A stretch of DNA of 64,000 nt. It comes from Laetiporus sulphureus 93-53. Taxonomy: Eukaryota; Basidiomycota; Agaricomycetes; Polyporales; Laetiporaceae. This document shows positions 22,602-31,759 of the stretch, piece by piece. Numbering within the stretch: position 1 is the stretch's first letter; each line of letters begins with the position of its first letter. The position numbers were made by a program, and so were the translations under genes. The notes under the pieces are model-generated. The model searched no databases. It was not told the origin of the DNA and worked only from the letters and a program-made list of their open reading frames with translations. Location of the stretch: positions 486,679 to 550,678 of the forward strand of contig NW_024468527.1 in the NCBI RefSeq assembly GCF_001632365.1, in the 5' to 3' direction.

Positions 22602-23415
22602 CCTTTTACGCCCCTACCAAGTGTCTAACACTGGTAGCCGCGCATTTTCGCCCAGAGATACATCCGCCCAGGGCAGGGCTCTTTCCACACCACTTCCCTC
22701 ATACACTTCCTCCGCGTCTCTACCGCCTAAGCTGCTTCCTTCCTTCAAAAGGAACAGCGCTGCAGCGACCGGCAAAGCGCCTCAAGTACACAACGGTATC
22801 GTTCCACCCAACGGACGCTATCACCCGTACCAACGCGATCCGTGTCGCACGCACCGTCTAACCCAGGGGAATCTCATCCAAGCAAAGCCCCCACAAGCCA
22901 GCTCACAAGGCATCACAGCCGAGCGTCGCCAACAGGAGCGCAAGGTTAGCCTCTGGCTCGAAGACATTCCAAAAGACGCGCTTACCCCGTTCATTCCTCT
23001 CCAACCTCCTCACCCCTACGCTACATTCCCCGCCATTGACGTCCTCAACTTCGCACTCTCAAAGAGTTACCATCCTCGAGGAATCCACGAGAATCCCAAA
23101 GGCACTCTCTCCGAGAATATCGCGCCGACTGTATACGCTACTATTCAGCGATACAAAGTCCTGCAGCAGCCTCACATCGCTGCCAAGTTCACGGAAGAGC
23201 AGTTGAAGTGCCGAGATCGAATTCTTCGACACCTATCCGTCATAAACGAGCACATAGGGGCCGGGCACGATTTCACCTTCGTCGATAGGCGCATCGCTAT
23301 TAAGCTTTGCGTAGGATTAGGAAAGATTTCCTTCAAGGGAATCAATAAGGAACAGGAGCGCGTAGGCAAAGAGATAGTGAAGTTTGAGAAGGAGTCGTGC
23401 TACTGGCCTTATTAG
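22591..23415 (+). CDS. ORF-A of the Ty3 element, unknown function, no ATG
   Basis: Open for about 275 codons directly after the 5' LTR and ending at TAG 23,413-23,415, with no in-frame ATG anywhere; the first near-cognate codon is GTG at 22,621 (264 codons from there). The N-terminal third is Ser/Pro/Arg-rich. From about codon 105 it looks globular (SLWLEDIPKDALTPFIPLQPPHPY ... CRDRILRHLSVINEHIGAG ... RRIAIKLCVGLGKISFKG). I do not recognise the family. Such a long frame with coding-like composition inside a young element suggests it is or recently was translated, by a non-AUG start, a spliced message, or as a decayed leader gene. It precedes ORF-B and gag in different frames. Confidence 0.5.
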   Translation, partial: NKTDLLRPYQVSNTGSRAFSPRDTSAQGRALSTPLPSYTSSASLPPKLLPSFKRNSAAATGKAPQVHNGIVPPNGRYHPYQRDPCRTHRLTQGNLIQAKPPQASSQGITAERRQQERKVSLWLEDIPKDALTPFIPLQPPHPYATFPAIDVLNFALSKSYHPRGIHENPKGTLSENIAPTVYATIQRYKVLQQPHIAAKFTEEQLKCRDRILRHLSVINEHIGAGHDFTFVDRRIAIKLCVGLGKISFKGINKEQERVGKEIVKFEKESCYWPY

Positions 23416-23455
23416 GACCAGTAATATCTCTATACTATCGTATCAAGCAAGTTGT

Positions 23456-23881
23456 ATGCCCCGATACCAAATCGCTTTCGTATTCAGAAACTACGTGGTC
23501 GAACATCGCATAACCGACCATTACCACCATCTTGTGTGTACGGGCTACTTCATCTATCAACCCCTACTATCAGAGCGATCCATCCCACTCTATCATCATC
23601 CGGTTGACATCGAACGACGAGTCACCCTATACACACCCTTCCGACTCATCGAGACTGACATTGAAATCATCGACCCAGTCCGCGAGTGGATAGAAAACCG
23701 TTACTGGGAACGTCTTGCTCGGTTATATCAGGAAGACGAAGAACTCTTCTGGGTAAACTGGTATGGAGACTTTCCAGAACAAATACACCCTCGCCCTGCA
23801 AGGCTTGAAGAAGCCGCGGCACGAAGGAACCGGATCATCGAACTAGCACAATTACCGGGAGCAAATAATACATCCCAGTAA
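23456..23881 (+). CDS. ORF-B of the Ty3 element, unknown function
   Basis: ATG at 23,456, 141 aa, TAA at 23,881, located 40 bp after ORF-A and 52 bp before gag. Rich in aromatic and charged residues (MPRYQIAFVFRNYVVEHR ... DPVREWIENRYWERLARLYQEDEELFWVNWYGDF ...) with an Arg/Glu-rich helix near the C-terminus (RLEEAAARRNRIIELAQL). No zinc-binding, signal or membrane motif. Not recognised; typical Ty3/gypsy elements have no gene here. Confidence 0.55.
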   Translation: MPRYQIAFVFRNYVVEHRITDHYHHLVCTGYFIYQPLLSERSIPLYHHPVDIERRVTLYTPFRLIETDIEIIDPVREWIENRYWERLARLYQEDEELFWVNWYGDFPEQIHPRPARLEEAAARRNRIIELAQLPGANNTSQ

Positions 23882-23933
23882 AATCATCATTTCGGACGCG
23901 TCCTCATTTCCGCTATCTTCAACCACAATACCA

Positions 23934-25745
23934 ATGTCGCAATATGATCTTGGAGGTGTTGCGTTCCCAGGAGGACACACCGTTAGTGAACCCACAGATC
24001 CCTGGAGGAGCAATGCTCCCTCAACATCATCTGAAGCAGGACCAGCTGCCCCTGCTGAAGAACCACACAACAGCAGCACACCCAAGGCGTCGGGAGTAGT
24101 CAGAAACCCGTCGCCCACTACCCTGCCAGCATTCGCCACACCTCAAACTTGGGAATGGCAGGGAGTTCCTTACGCAACCATCGAGGAGGCCGCCAATGCC
24201 GCCGCACCAAACACCATTTCAAACGACGTTAAGGAATGGGTAATGAATGTGGTGCGATCGTTCGTTATGAGAGACGTCGTAAGCTCGTATGAAGCCTTAC
24301 GACAAAAAATGGACGAACGACACGAGCGCACCGTGGCTGCGTTAGAAGAGGAAGTACTGGCCCGCATCCACGTCGGGATAATGGCGGTGGAAACGCGAGA
24401 CCAGCTGAGGACTGCAAGAGCCCAAATCGGCACCCTCTTCGCCGACAATGAACGGCTCATCAAGTCCAATAATAGTCTGACAGACGAAGCCCAAGCAATC
24501 CGCAAGGACTTCGAAGATTACAAGGATGAAGTAAAGGGTCAGATGGACGCCCTTTACGGCAACATGGTCGCCCTGAAGGAGGCTCAGGAAAAGACCACTA
24601 CTTACATCGTTGGCTTAGAGTCTCGACTCAACAATGCAATTATCAATGCGCCCTCCACAGGTATCCAACAACCGGCCGGCCAAACCAATCAATCGCCCCG
24701 ACGAATCAAGCTTCCCGACCCCCCCAAGTATTCGGGAAGGAAGTCGTCAGAAAACTTTGAAACTTGGTTCACGAACCTGCTCATCTGGCTCGACTACAAC
24801 CATTTCACAGACGACAAGGACAAAATTCGGCAAGCCAACGCACATCTGGAAGGCGGAGCTGCTCTATACATGAAAGAGTACGCAATCAAGCTCGCCTCCG
24901 GACAAGACGTCGGCACATGGGCCGAATACACTCGGAAATTGGAGATGGCATACAAGACGCTTGACCCCAAGCGCACGGCACAATCCCTGCTCGACGCCCA
25001 CTGCGCAATACGCCACAAGACAATGATTGCCTTCGCGGAGAATTTCAGGGCATACGCCCCCGAATCAGGATACTCCGACGAAGATTTAATCGTCAAAATC
25101 AGGGAACAACGGTCGACCCATATCCAAATGGTCATGTCGGTAACAGAGACTTTAGATCCCTCTAAAATCCCAACTACTTGGATGGACTACCTAGAATTCT
25201 GCTTAGAAATTGAAATCAAGCATCTTCAGCAGATGACAGGAAACAAGTCTACCGGACAAAGCACGGGAACCAAGGCGGCCGCCCCTAAAGACCCTAACGC
25301 AATGGACACCAGTGCACGTATCGCCCACGAACTATCCCCGGAACAGGATAGGTGGCTGGCAAACAAACTATGTTTGTTTTGCGGAAAGCACGCCTACGAA
25401 CGAGGAAAGAGATGCCCATCCCCCAAACCTGAATACAAGGGCAAACGGTTTCAGACAAGATCCGCCCCGAAGCAAGGAAAAGGAAAAGGCAAGGCGACGA
25501 ACGTGCGACAGGTGGAAGAAGAAAGTAGCGCGGGCTCATCAGTTCAAATTGCGGCATTGGAACAAGCAATTGCTGCACTTCGTGGGATGAGCACAACCTC
25601 AACTACTCCACCATCCAGTAAGGGTAAGGCAAAGGCGCGGGGTGCAGACACAGAGTCTGCCATATCAACATCAACAGTCAAGGATACCAACGCGAGAATC
25701 GTCGAGATAGATGAATTCTCGGAGGATTTTCAGTACGAAGTGTAG
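23934..25745 (+). CDS. gag: Gag polyprotein of the Ty3 element
   Basis: 603 aa from ATG 23,934 (CCAATGT context) to TAG. The structural protein that forms the virus-like particle. Residues about 100-225 are a long coiled coil (VVRSFVMRDVVSSYEALRQ ... EAQEKTTTYIVGLESRL). A retrotransposon capsid domain follows (about 260-400: KLPDPPKYSGRKSSENFETW, LEGGAALYM, TWAEYTRKLEMAYKTLDP). A Cys/His segment LCLFCGKHAYERGKRC (about 480) resembles a zinc knuckle but spacing is C-x2-C-x2-H-x7-C instead of C-x2-C-x4-H-x4-C. A basic Lys/Arg stretch follows, then a helical tail. The last 10 codons overlap the open pol frame, which is in the -1 frame. Confidence 0.9.
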   Translation: MSQYDLGGVAFPGGHTVSEPTDPWRSNAPSTSSEAGPAAPAEEPHNSSTPKASGVVRNPSPTTLPAFATPQTWEWQGVPYATIEEAANAAAPNTISNDVKEWVMNVVRSFVMRDVVSSYEALRQKMDERHERTVAALEEEVLARIHVGIMAVETRDQLRTARAQIGTLFADNERLIKSNNSLTDEAQAIRKDFEDYKDEVKGQMDALYGNMVALKEAQEKTTTYIVGLESRLNNAIINAPSTGIQQPAGQTNQSPRRIKLPDPPKYSGRKSSENFETWFTNLLIWLDYNHFTDDKDKIRQANAHLEGGAALYMKEYAIKLASGQDVGTWAEYTRKLEMAYKTLDPKRTAQSLLDAHCAIRHKTMIAFAENFRAYAPESGYSDEDLIVKIREQRSTHIQMVMSVTETLDPSKIPTTWMDYLEFCLEIEIKHLQQMTGNKSTGQSTGTKAAAPKDPNAMDTSARIAHELSPEQDRWLANKLCLFCGKHAYERGKRCPSPKPEYKGKRFQTRSAPKQGKGKGKATNVRQVEEESSAGSSVQIAALEQAIAALRGMSTTSTTPPSSKGKAKARGADTESAISTSTVKDTNARIVEIDEFSEDFQYEV

Positions 25746-28700
25746 ACAAGTCTGGTGTCACACTTCAGGACAATTGTATTAGTACCGTGAAAACGAATGT
25801 ACCTAGCGACCACCTATATATTGCATCCGCAGGTTTTTCTAAACATTCGATTGAATTGCCGATAAAATTCGTATCACGGGAAATCCAGACAACGGCACTA
25901 TTGGATTCTGGAGCATTCTCCTGCTACATCGACCAACGATTTGCTGAGAAACACGGGTTTAAGATGATACCTCTAAACCATGAAATCCGAATCCTTAACG
26001 CAGACGCCAGCCCCAACAAGGGTGGCGCAATTACTCATCGTGTAGTCACAAGCATCTTAATCAGGGGGCACCGATCCACCGAGAGTTTGCTCGTCACCAA
26101 CCTTGGACGCATGTCAATGATCCTTGGCATGAAATTTCTACAAGAGCACAACCCCCGAGTTGACTGGGAACATAGAGAGGTCACGTTCTCAAGATGCAGA
26201 CACACGAAGAAGCAACGAGTCAAAGTATGCGAAGAAGAAGTCAACCTTCTATCGCAACCTCGGCTCGAAGATGAAGCAATTTTCCCTGACGTACACACGG
26301 ATGACGGGTGGGATCAGGAAGATAACTTCATCAATTGGATAGACTTGCAAGACCAGGATCTTCGTAACATGGTGCACGACATCCTAGGCATAAGCAAGAA
26401 GGTAAAGGAGCATTTGGTAGAACAGCTGGCAGAAGAGACACAGGACAAAGAATATTGGTCCAAATTCGTCCCTCCAGAATTTCATCAATTCGGAGATGTG
26501 TTCTCGAAAAAGAGCTCGGAAAGAATGCCGACGCGTAAGCCCTACGATCACGCAATCGATCTTGTCCCAGACGCGGCAACCCCGAGACCGGCAAAAGTAT
26601 ATCCTATGTCTTTACGAGAGAAGAATTCGCTCGACGAATGGATTGACGGCGAACAAGCCAAAGGCTACATTCGGCCGTCCAAATCCCCTTACGCCGCTCC
26701 GGTATTTTTCGTTAAAAAGAAAGATGGGTCTCTTAGACTAGTTCAAGACTACAGGGCGTTAAACAGTGTCACCAAGAAGAACAAATTTCCACTCCCCCGA
26801 ATCAACGATCTCATTGACGGACTCTCAAGGGCTAGCATATTTACTACCCTAGACCTGAGATGGGGGTACAATAACGTACGCCTCCGCAAGGGAGATGAGG
26901 AAAAAGCAGCGTTCATTACCCATAGAGGGTTATTTGAACCCACTGTTATGTACTTCGGATTCTGTAATGCCCCTAGCACTTTCCAGGCCATGATGAACGA
27001 CATTTTAGGCGATCTCATTCGCACTGGAAAGGTGGCAGTCTATATAGATGACATCATCATCTTTACGGATAATCAGGAGGAACATGACCGCCTGACCAAA
27101 GAAGTCCTACAACGACTCCGAGACAACGACCTGTTCGTAAAACCAGAAAAGTGTCACTTTGCGACCACTTTCGTCAAGTTTCTCGGACTTATAATCTCAA
27201 AAGGGTCGATACAGATGGACTCAGAGAAGGTCGACGGCGTGCTCAAATGGCCGGTGCCCACCAAAGTAAAGCAAGTACAAGCATTCCTTGGTCTGGCGAA
27301 TTTCTATCGACGATTCATCAAGGATTTCGGATCGATGACCCGACCCTTGACTCTATTAACATGTAAGGACGCACAATGGAAATGGGAAGAACCTCAACAA
27401 AAGGCATTTGAGGCCCTCAAGACTGCATTCACCTCCGCCCCGATTTTAGCGCTCCCCAACGCAATCCGCCCCTTTAGATTAGAAACGGATGCCTCGGACT
27501 TTGCCACAGGTGCAGTCCTTGAACAGTTGGGAGAAGATGAGCTCTGGCATCCAGTCGCATATTACTCTAAATCGCTCAATGAACATGAACGAAACTATGA
27601 GATTTACGACAAAGAGATGCTCGCTATCATAAGGGCCTTGGAAGAATATCGGCAGTACTTCGAAGGACACCCTCATCCCGTTGAGATATGGTCGGATCAC
27701 CTGAATCTTACCTATTTCCGACAAGCTCAAACATTGACCAGACGACAAGCTCGTTGGTCACTTTACCTTACTCGATTTAACTTCATTCTCCGTCACCGCC
27801 CCGGAAAGACGATGATGCGTGCCGATCCTCTGTCCAGGAGGCCAGATCATGAGAAGGGGGTGAGCAATGACAATTCTGGGCAAACTTTGCTTCGACTCGA
27901 ATACTTTGCCATCCATGCGATCTCAACCACTCATTCCTCCGAAGTTGACGATGCAAAACTTCTTGAAAGAGTGAAATCGGCACTACAAGACGATGAAATG
28001 ACAAAAGGTTACCAGCACCTACTAAAAACTGGCAAGCGAGAGTTTGGAAAAGACCTCCAGGAGTGGAACTTCGAACACGGATTGCTGTTACGAAGAGGAA
28101 AGGTCTATGTTCCGAAAGACTCTACGCTGCGGAATGAGCTGATTAAATTACATCACGACATCTCCACCGCCGGACACGCCGGAAGATGGAAAACGCAAGA
28201 ATTGATCAGCAGGAATTATTGGTGGCCAGGGCTCACCATTGATGTTAAGAAGTACGTCCAAGGCTGTGTGGCTTGTCAAAGAAACAAGACGAGCAAACAA
28301 AGGCCATATGGACTACTACAACCTAATCCAGTACCACAAGGGCCTTGGGAAGTGGTTACCTGTGACCTGATTACACAGCTACCGCCAAGCCCAGACCACA
28401 GGGGAGAAAAGAAGACTGCCATTCTGGTAGTCGTCGACCGATTTACCAAACATGCCCACTACTATGCAGTGGATGACACGGTGACAGCATCGCAAGTAGC
28501 GTCGATTTTCTACAATGAAGTTTTCAAACTCCATGGAATTCCCAGGCAGATCATATCTGATCGAGGCACCCAGTTCTCAGCCAAATTATTCCAGGAGTTT
28601 TGTCAGAAACTTCACATTAAATCAACGATGTCTACGGCTTATCACCCTGAAATGGATGGACAGACCGAACGAGTTAATCAGATTCTGGAGCAATATCTGC

Positions 28701-29896
28701 GTATGTACTGCAACTATCGACAAACTGACTGGGCCACATTATTACCCACGGCGGAATTTGCATACAACAATCAAGCCTCAGAATCAACAGGTCTATCACC
28801 GTTCTTCATAGAGCATGGCCGACACCCCCGCATGGCACCCGACGTATTGGAAGGGATACAACATTCATCCCTGGAACACTTATTCCATAACCGCGACCAA
28901 GCACAGGAGCAAGCACGTGCCGCTCTGTCATTAGCAGCAGAACGTATGAAATGGTATTTCGATCTTAAGAAGCAGGACGTCCCTTTCAAAGTAGGAGACG
29001 AAGTGCTTATTCGAGGAAAAGATCTCCACGTAAGAGTCAAAAGTCAGAAGCTGGCGACTCAAAACTATGGACCCTTTAAGATCCTCGAAAAGATCGGGAC
29101 CGTATCGTTCAAACTGCAGTTACCAGCGGACATGAAGATACACCCTGTGTTTCACGCTTCAAAGCTAATTATGTTCCATCAAGACTCGATTCCAGGACGC
29201 AAACCTCCCCCCAACCCTCCAGTCATCATAGACGGGGAGGAAGAATGGGACGTAGAGGACATCCTTGATTCGAGAATCAGGTATAACAAAACCCAGTACC
29301 TCGTTAAGTGGTTAGACTATGACCACAGCGATAATACTTGGGAACCACTGGAAAACCTCACGAATGTCAAAGAGAAAGTAGAGGAGTTCCACAAGACACA
29401 CCCAGAGGCTCCAAGAGCGAAGCCGCGAACGTACAAAGCACACAAAATCGCTCTGTCTGACCACCCTGACGAGTTCATGTTCTTCTTCCGCCTGCATCCA
29501 AATGCCCGAGCCCCCTACAAGGGATCTAGTGAAGCTGTAGGATGGGATGTCAAGTCTGTACAAGACCTAAGCATCCCTCCACATTCCAGAATGCTCGTCG
29601 GCACCGGGTTGGCGGTCGACCCCCCAAAATGGACATACATTCGAGTAGCTCCCCGAAGTGGGCTAGCCCTCAAAGGAATCGATGTCGCAGCAGGGGTAGT
29701 AGACCCAGACTACACAGGGGAGATCAAGGTTCTGCTGGTAAACACGACCAACGAATCATTCGAGGTCCAGACAGGCGATCGTATCGCCCAGTTCATATGC
29801 GAACGTTACGCCCCAGGAATTATTTCGGAGGCGGACAGTTCACTCGCAAAACGAACAATACGAGGCGCCAGAGGCTTTGGCTCATCGGGACGATGA
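25715..29896 (+). CDS. pol: Pol: protease-RT-RNase H-integrase-chromodomain-dUTPase
   Basis: Open from 25,715 and needing a -1 shift from gag within 25,715-25,745, because the first ATG lies after the protease active site. Residues below count from the GTG at 25,787 (1,369 aa). Protease D40-S-G. RT with YIDD at 419-422. RNase H with D568. Integrase zinc domain H790, H797, C827, C830, and catalytic D860, D925, E961 (exact DD35E spacing). Chromodomain about 1150-1203 (WDVEDILDSRI ... YLVKWLDYDHSDNTWEP). dUTPase about 1230-1369 with all five motifs: AVGWDVKS, APRSGLALKG, GVVDPDYTGE, GDRIAQFI, RGARGFGSSG. No disabling change is visible. The enzyme set would copy and integrate the element; the chromodomain is expected to steer integration to modified chromatin, and the dUTPase to limit dUTP incorporation during reverse transcription. 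Confidence 0.95.
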   Translation: MLGGFSVRSVDKSGVTLQDNCISTVKTNVPSDHLYIASAGFSKHSIELPIKFVSREIQTTALLDSGAFSCYIDQRFAEKHGFKMIPLNHEIRILNADASPNKGGAITHRVVTSILIRGHRSTESLLVTNLGRMSMILGMKFLQEHNPRVDWEHREVTFSRCRHTKKQRVKVCEEEVNLLSQPRLEDEAIFPDVHTDDGWDQEDNFINWIDLQDQDLRNMVHDILGISKKVKEHLVEQLAEETQDKEYWSKFVPPEFHQFGDVFSKKSSERMPTRKPYDHAIDLVPDAATPRPAKVYPMSLREKNSLDEWIDGEQAKGYIRPSKSPYAAPVFFVKKKDGSLRLVQDYRALNSVTKKNKFPLPRINDLIDGLSRASIFTTLDLRWGYNNVRLRKGDEEKAAFITHRGLFEPTVMYFGFCNAPSTFQAMMNDILGDLIRTGKVAVYIDDIIIFTDNQEEHDRLTKEVLQRLRDNDLFVKPEKCHFATTFVKFLGLIISKGSIQMDSEKVDGVLKWPVPTKVKQVQAFLGLANFYRRFIKDFGSMTRPLTLLTCKDAQWKWEEPQQKAFEALKTAFTSAPILALPNAIRPFRLETDASDFATGAVLEQLGEDELWHPVAYYSKSLNEHERNYEIYDKEMLAIIRALEEYRQYFEGHPHPVEIWSDHLNLTYFRQAQTLTRRQARWSLYLTRFNFILRHRPGKTMMRADPLSRRPDHEKGVSNDNSGQTLLRLEYFAIHAISTTHSSEVDDAKLLERVKSALQDDEMTKGYQHLLKTGKREFGKDLQEWNFEHGLLLRRGKVYVPKDSTLRNELIKLHHDISTAGHAGRWKTQELISRNYWWPGLTIDVKKYVQGCVACQRNKTSKQRPYGLLQPNPVPQGPWEVVTCDLITQLPPSPDHRGEKKTAILVVVDRFTKHAHYYAVDDTVTASQVASIFYNEVFKLHGIPRQIISDRGTQFSAKLFQEFCQKLHIKSTMSTAYHPEMDGQTERVNQILEQYLRMYCNYRQTDWATLLPTAEFAYNNQASESTGLSPFFIEHGRHPRMAPDVLEGIQHSSLEHLFHNRDQAQEQARAALSLAAERMKWYFDLKKQDVPFKVGDEVLIRGKDLHVRVKSQKLATQNYGPFKILEKIGTVSFKLQLPADMKIHPVFHASKLIMFHQDSIPGRKPPPNPPVIIDGEEEWDVEDILDSRIRYNKTQYLVKWLDYDHSDNTWEPLENLTNVKEKVEEFHKTHPEAPRAKPRTYKAHKIALSDHPDEFMFFFRLHPNARAPYKGSSEAVGWDVKSVQDLSIPPHSRMLVGTGLAVDPPKWTYIRVAPRSGLALKGIDVAAGVVDPDYTGEIKVLLVNTTNESFEVQTGDRIAQFICERYAPGIISEADSSLAKRTIRGARGFGSSGR

Positions 29897-29898
29897 AC

Positions 29899-29914
29899 CT
29901 TGAGAAGGGGGTGA
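29899..29914 (+). other. Polypurine tract of the Ty3 element
   Basis: Purine-rich GAGAAGGGGGTGA lies immediately before the 3' LTR, where plus-strand synthesis is primed. Confidence 0.8.
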
Positions 29915-30612
29915 TGTCACGGTTTTACCTGACAGGTGATTAAAAGGAACAAATGCTATTAAGAAGCCAATCATTTTTTCGTCATTTCTCGTTGCACTAG
30001 AAGTCACNNNNNNNNNNNNNNNNNNNNNNNNNNNNNNNNNNNNNNNNNNNNNNNNNNNNNNNNNNNNNNNNNNNNNNNNNNNNNNNNNNNNNNNNNNNNN
30101 NNNNNNNNNNNNNNNNNNNNNNNNNNNNNNNNNNNNNNNNNNNNNNNNNNNNNNNNNNNNNNNNNNNNNNNNNNNNNNNNNNNNNNNNNNNNNNNNNNNN
30201 NNNNNNNNNNNNNNNNNNNNNNNNNNNNNNNNNNNNNNNNNNNNNNNNNNNNNNNNNNNNNNNNNNNNNNNNNNNNNNNNNNNNNNNNNNNNNNNNNNNN
30301 NNNNNNNNNNNNNNNNNNNNNNNNNNNNNNNNNNNNNNNNNNNNNNNNNNNNNNNNNNNNNNNNNNNNNNNNNNNNNNNNNNNNNNNNNNNNNNNNNNNN
30401 NNNNNNNNNNNNNNNNNNNNNNNNNNNNNNNNNNNNNNNNNNNNNNNNNNNNNNNNNNNNNNNNNNNNNNNNNNNNNNNNNNNNNNNNNNNNNNNNNNNN
30501 NNNNNNNNNNNNNNNNNATCGCCACAGTTCGTCACTGTTGGCTCTTAGCCAGGAGGCCCTCAAGGGGACTCTATATTTGGTTGTCTATCTTTGTCATCGG
30601 CGTGCCGTGACA
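29915..30612 (+). repeat. 3' LTR of the Ty3 element (contains assembly gap)
   Basis: The first 93 bp (to 30,007) and last 95 bp (from 30,518) match the 5' LTR base for base. The interval between is unknown bases. Confidence 0.93.
30008..30517. other. Assembly gap (510 N)
   Basis: If the two LTRs are the same length, the missing sequence is 472 bp (the equivalent of 22,020-22,491), so the gap is about 38 bp too long. Frames running through it are artefacts. Confidence 0.95.
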
Positions 30613-31759
30613 GTTTCTTTCTAGCAGGGGGCCATCTTCAGAGTGTGGGACATTGTGGGTGAGGGCAAATATTACGATGAATGGAGAACAAAAGGCATCG
30701 GGGGATGCTGAGGTGTCTGAAAGGTAGGGTGGGGTGAATGATGATGTCAGTGCACATCAGTGATATACAGGCCACACATCAAAGTGCATATATAGAGTGT
30801 GCTTGAGAGAGAGATTCTGAACAAACTGTATGCTAGTGACATCCAAAGATACAGCAATCCTGAGCATTGTTAGCTGTCTGAGCAAGCTAACACATCTGCA
30901 GGTGTTTATCCCACCCAAATAGAGATATATGTACTGAAATTTCAAATGTGAAATGAACAAACTATACCAGCGAGAAGATGATGAATGTTACATTCTAACA
31001 TGAGAATCTGTGATCCTCTGAAGCAGGCGCTGCTATGTTCTGTGCTGATATACGAGGCCTCATCAGCAACTCAACATGCTTGCTGAATTGGCACTCATGA
31101 GCAATGTAGCCTCATGCTGCTACAGGTGGTGGTGTGGACCCATTCATTGGAATCCTATCTGATGGTGATCCAGTTGTGACATCGCTTATCACAGCTTGGA
31201 CCAATGAGTGAATTACTACACACTGACTTGGAGGTGTCTGTCCTGCCATGGCAGCTGAGAAGTTGAGGCATGTGTTGAGAGTCTTGTCAGTTGGTCAGAA
31301 CAATGGCAACACAACAGCATTCTGCTTTCTGGTGGATGAGCTCTGAGATACATGATGATTGGGCAGATGGTCAGTGATGGGTGGCTGGATAGTCTTCACT
31401 GATGAGTAGAAGCCCAAAATGGCTTCAGTAATGACTGTCAAAGAGAGAGCATATATCGAGCCTGACATAGAACGCTCTGCATGTTGATTGTTGGGCAGTG
31501 AGAATGCACAGGCAATGGAAATGTCAGTTCTGATGTCCACTCAAGGAATCCTTCTCTGTCTCATCAGAAGGTGTTGTATGCCCTGCTGAGGCTATCCAAG
31601 ATTTGATGAATGTTGAGCCACAGACATATGCAGAATGAATGACAGATGCATCACAGGGTCAGTGAAAGTTATCACGGGAGCTGTAACCTGAGGTAAAGAG
31701 TGACATATCTTAAGTCATAAGGTGAGTGGCCAAGGTTTGGGTCTTTGCACATGCTACGA
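30613..31759. other. Continuation of the decayed sequence beyond the Ty3 insertion
   Basis: Follows on from 21,926 after the GTTTC duplication. CpG-poor, short frames only; no recognisable gene. Confidence 0.4.

Larger units (their letters stand above)
21927..30612 (+). mobile_element. Complete Ty3/gypsy chromovirus with dUTPase
   Basis: 8,686 bp as assembled. The LTRs are 21,927-22,586 and 29,915-30,612; the target duplication GTTTC is at 21,922-21,926 and 30,613-30,617. All visible parts of the two LTRs (93 bp on the left, 95 bp on the right) are identical, so the insertion is recent. Order: LTR, primer-binding site, two reading frames of unknown function, gag, pol (protease, RT, RNase H, integrase, chromodomain, dUTPase), polypurine tract, LTR. 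CpG is abundant (24 in 26,401-26,700), unlike the surrounding repeats, so it has not been exposed to long methylation-linked decay. By gag and pol it could be competent; part of the 3' LTR is an assembly gap. Confidence 0.95.

Noticed and set aside
30004..30563. Three long minus-strand frames
   Set aside because: They run through unknown bases in the assembly gap.
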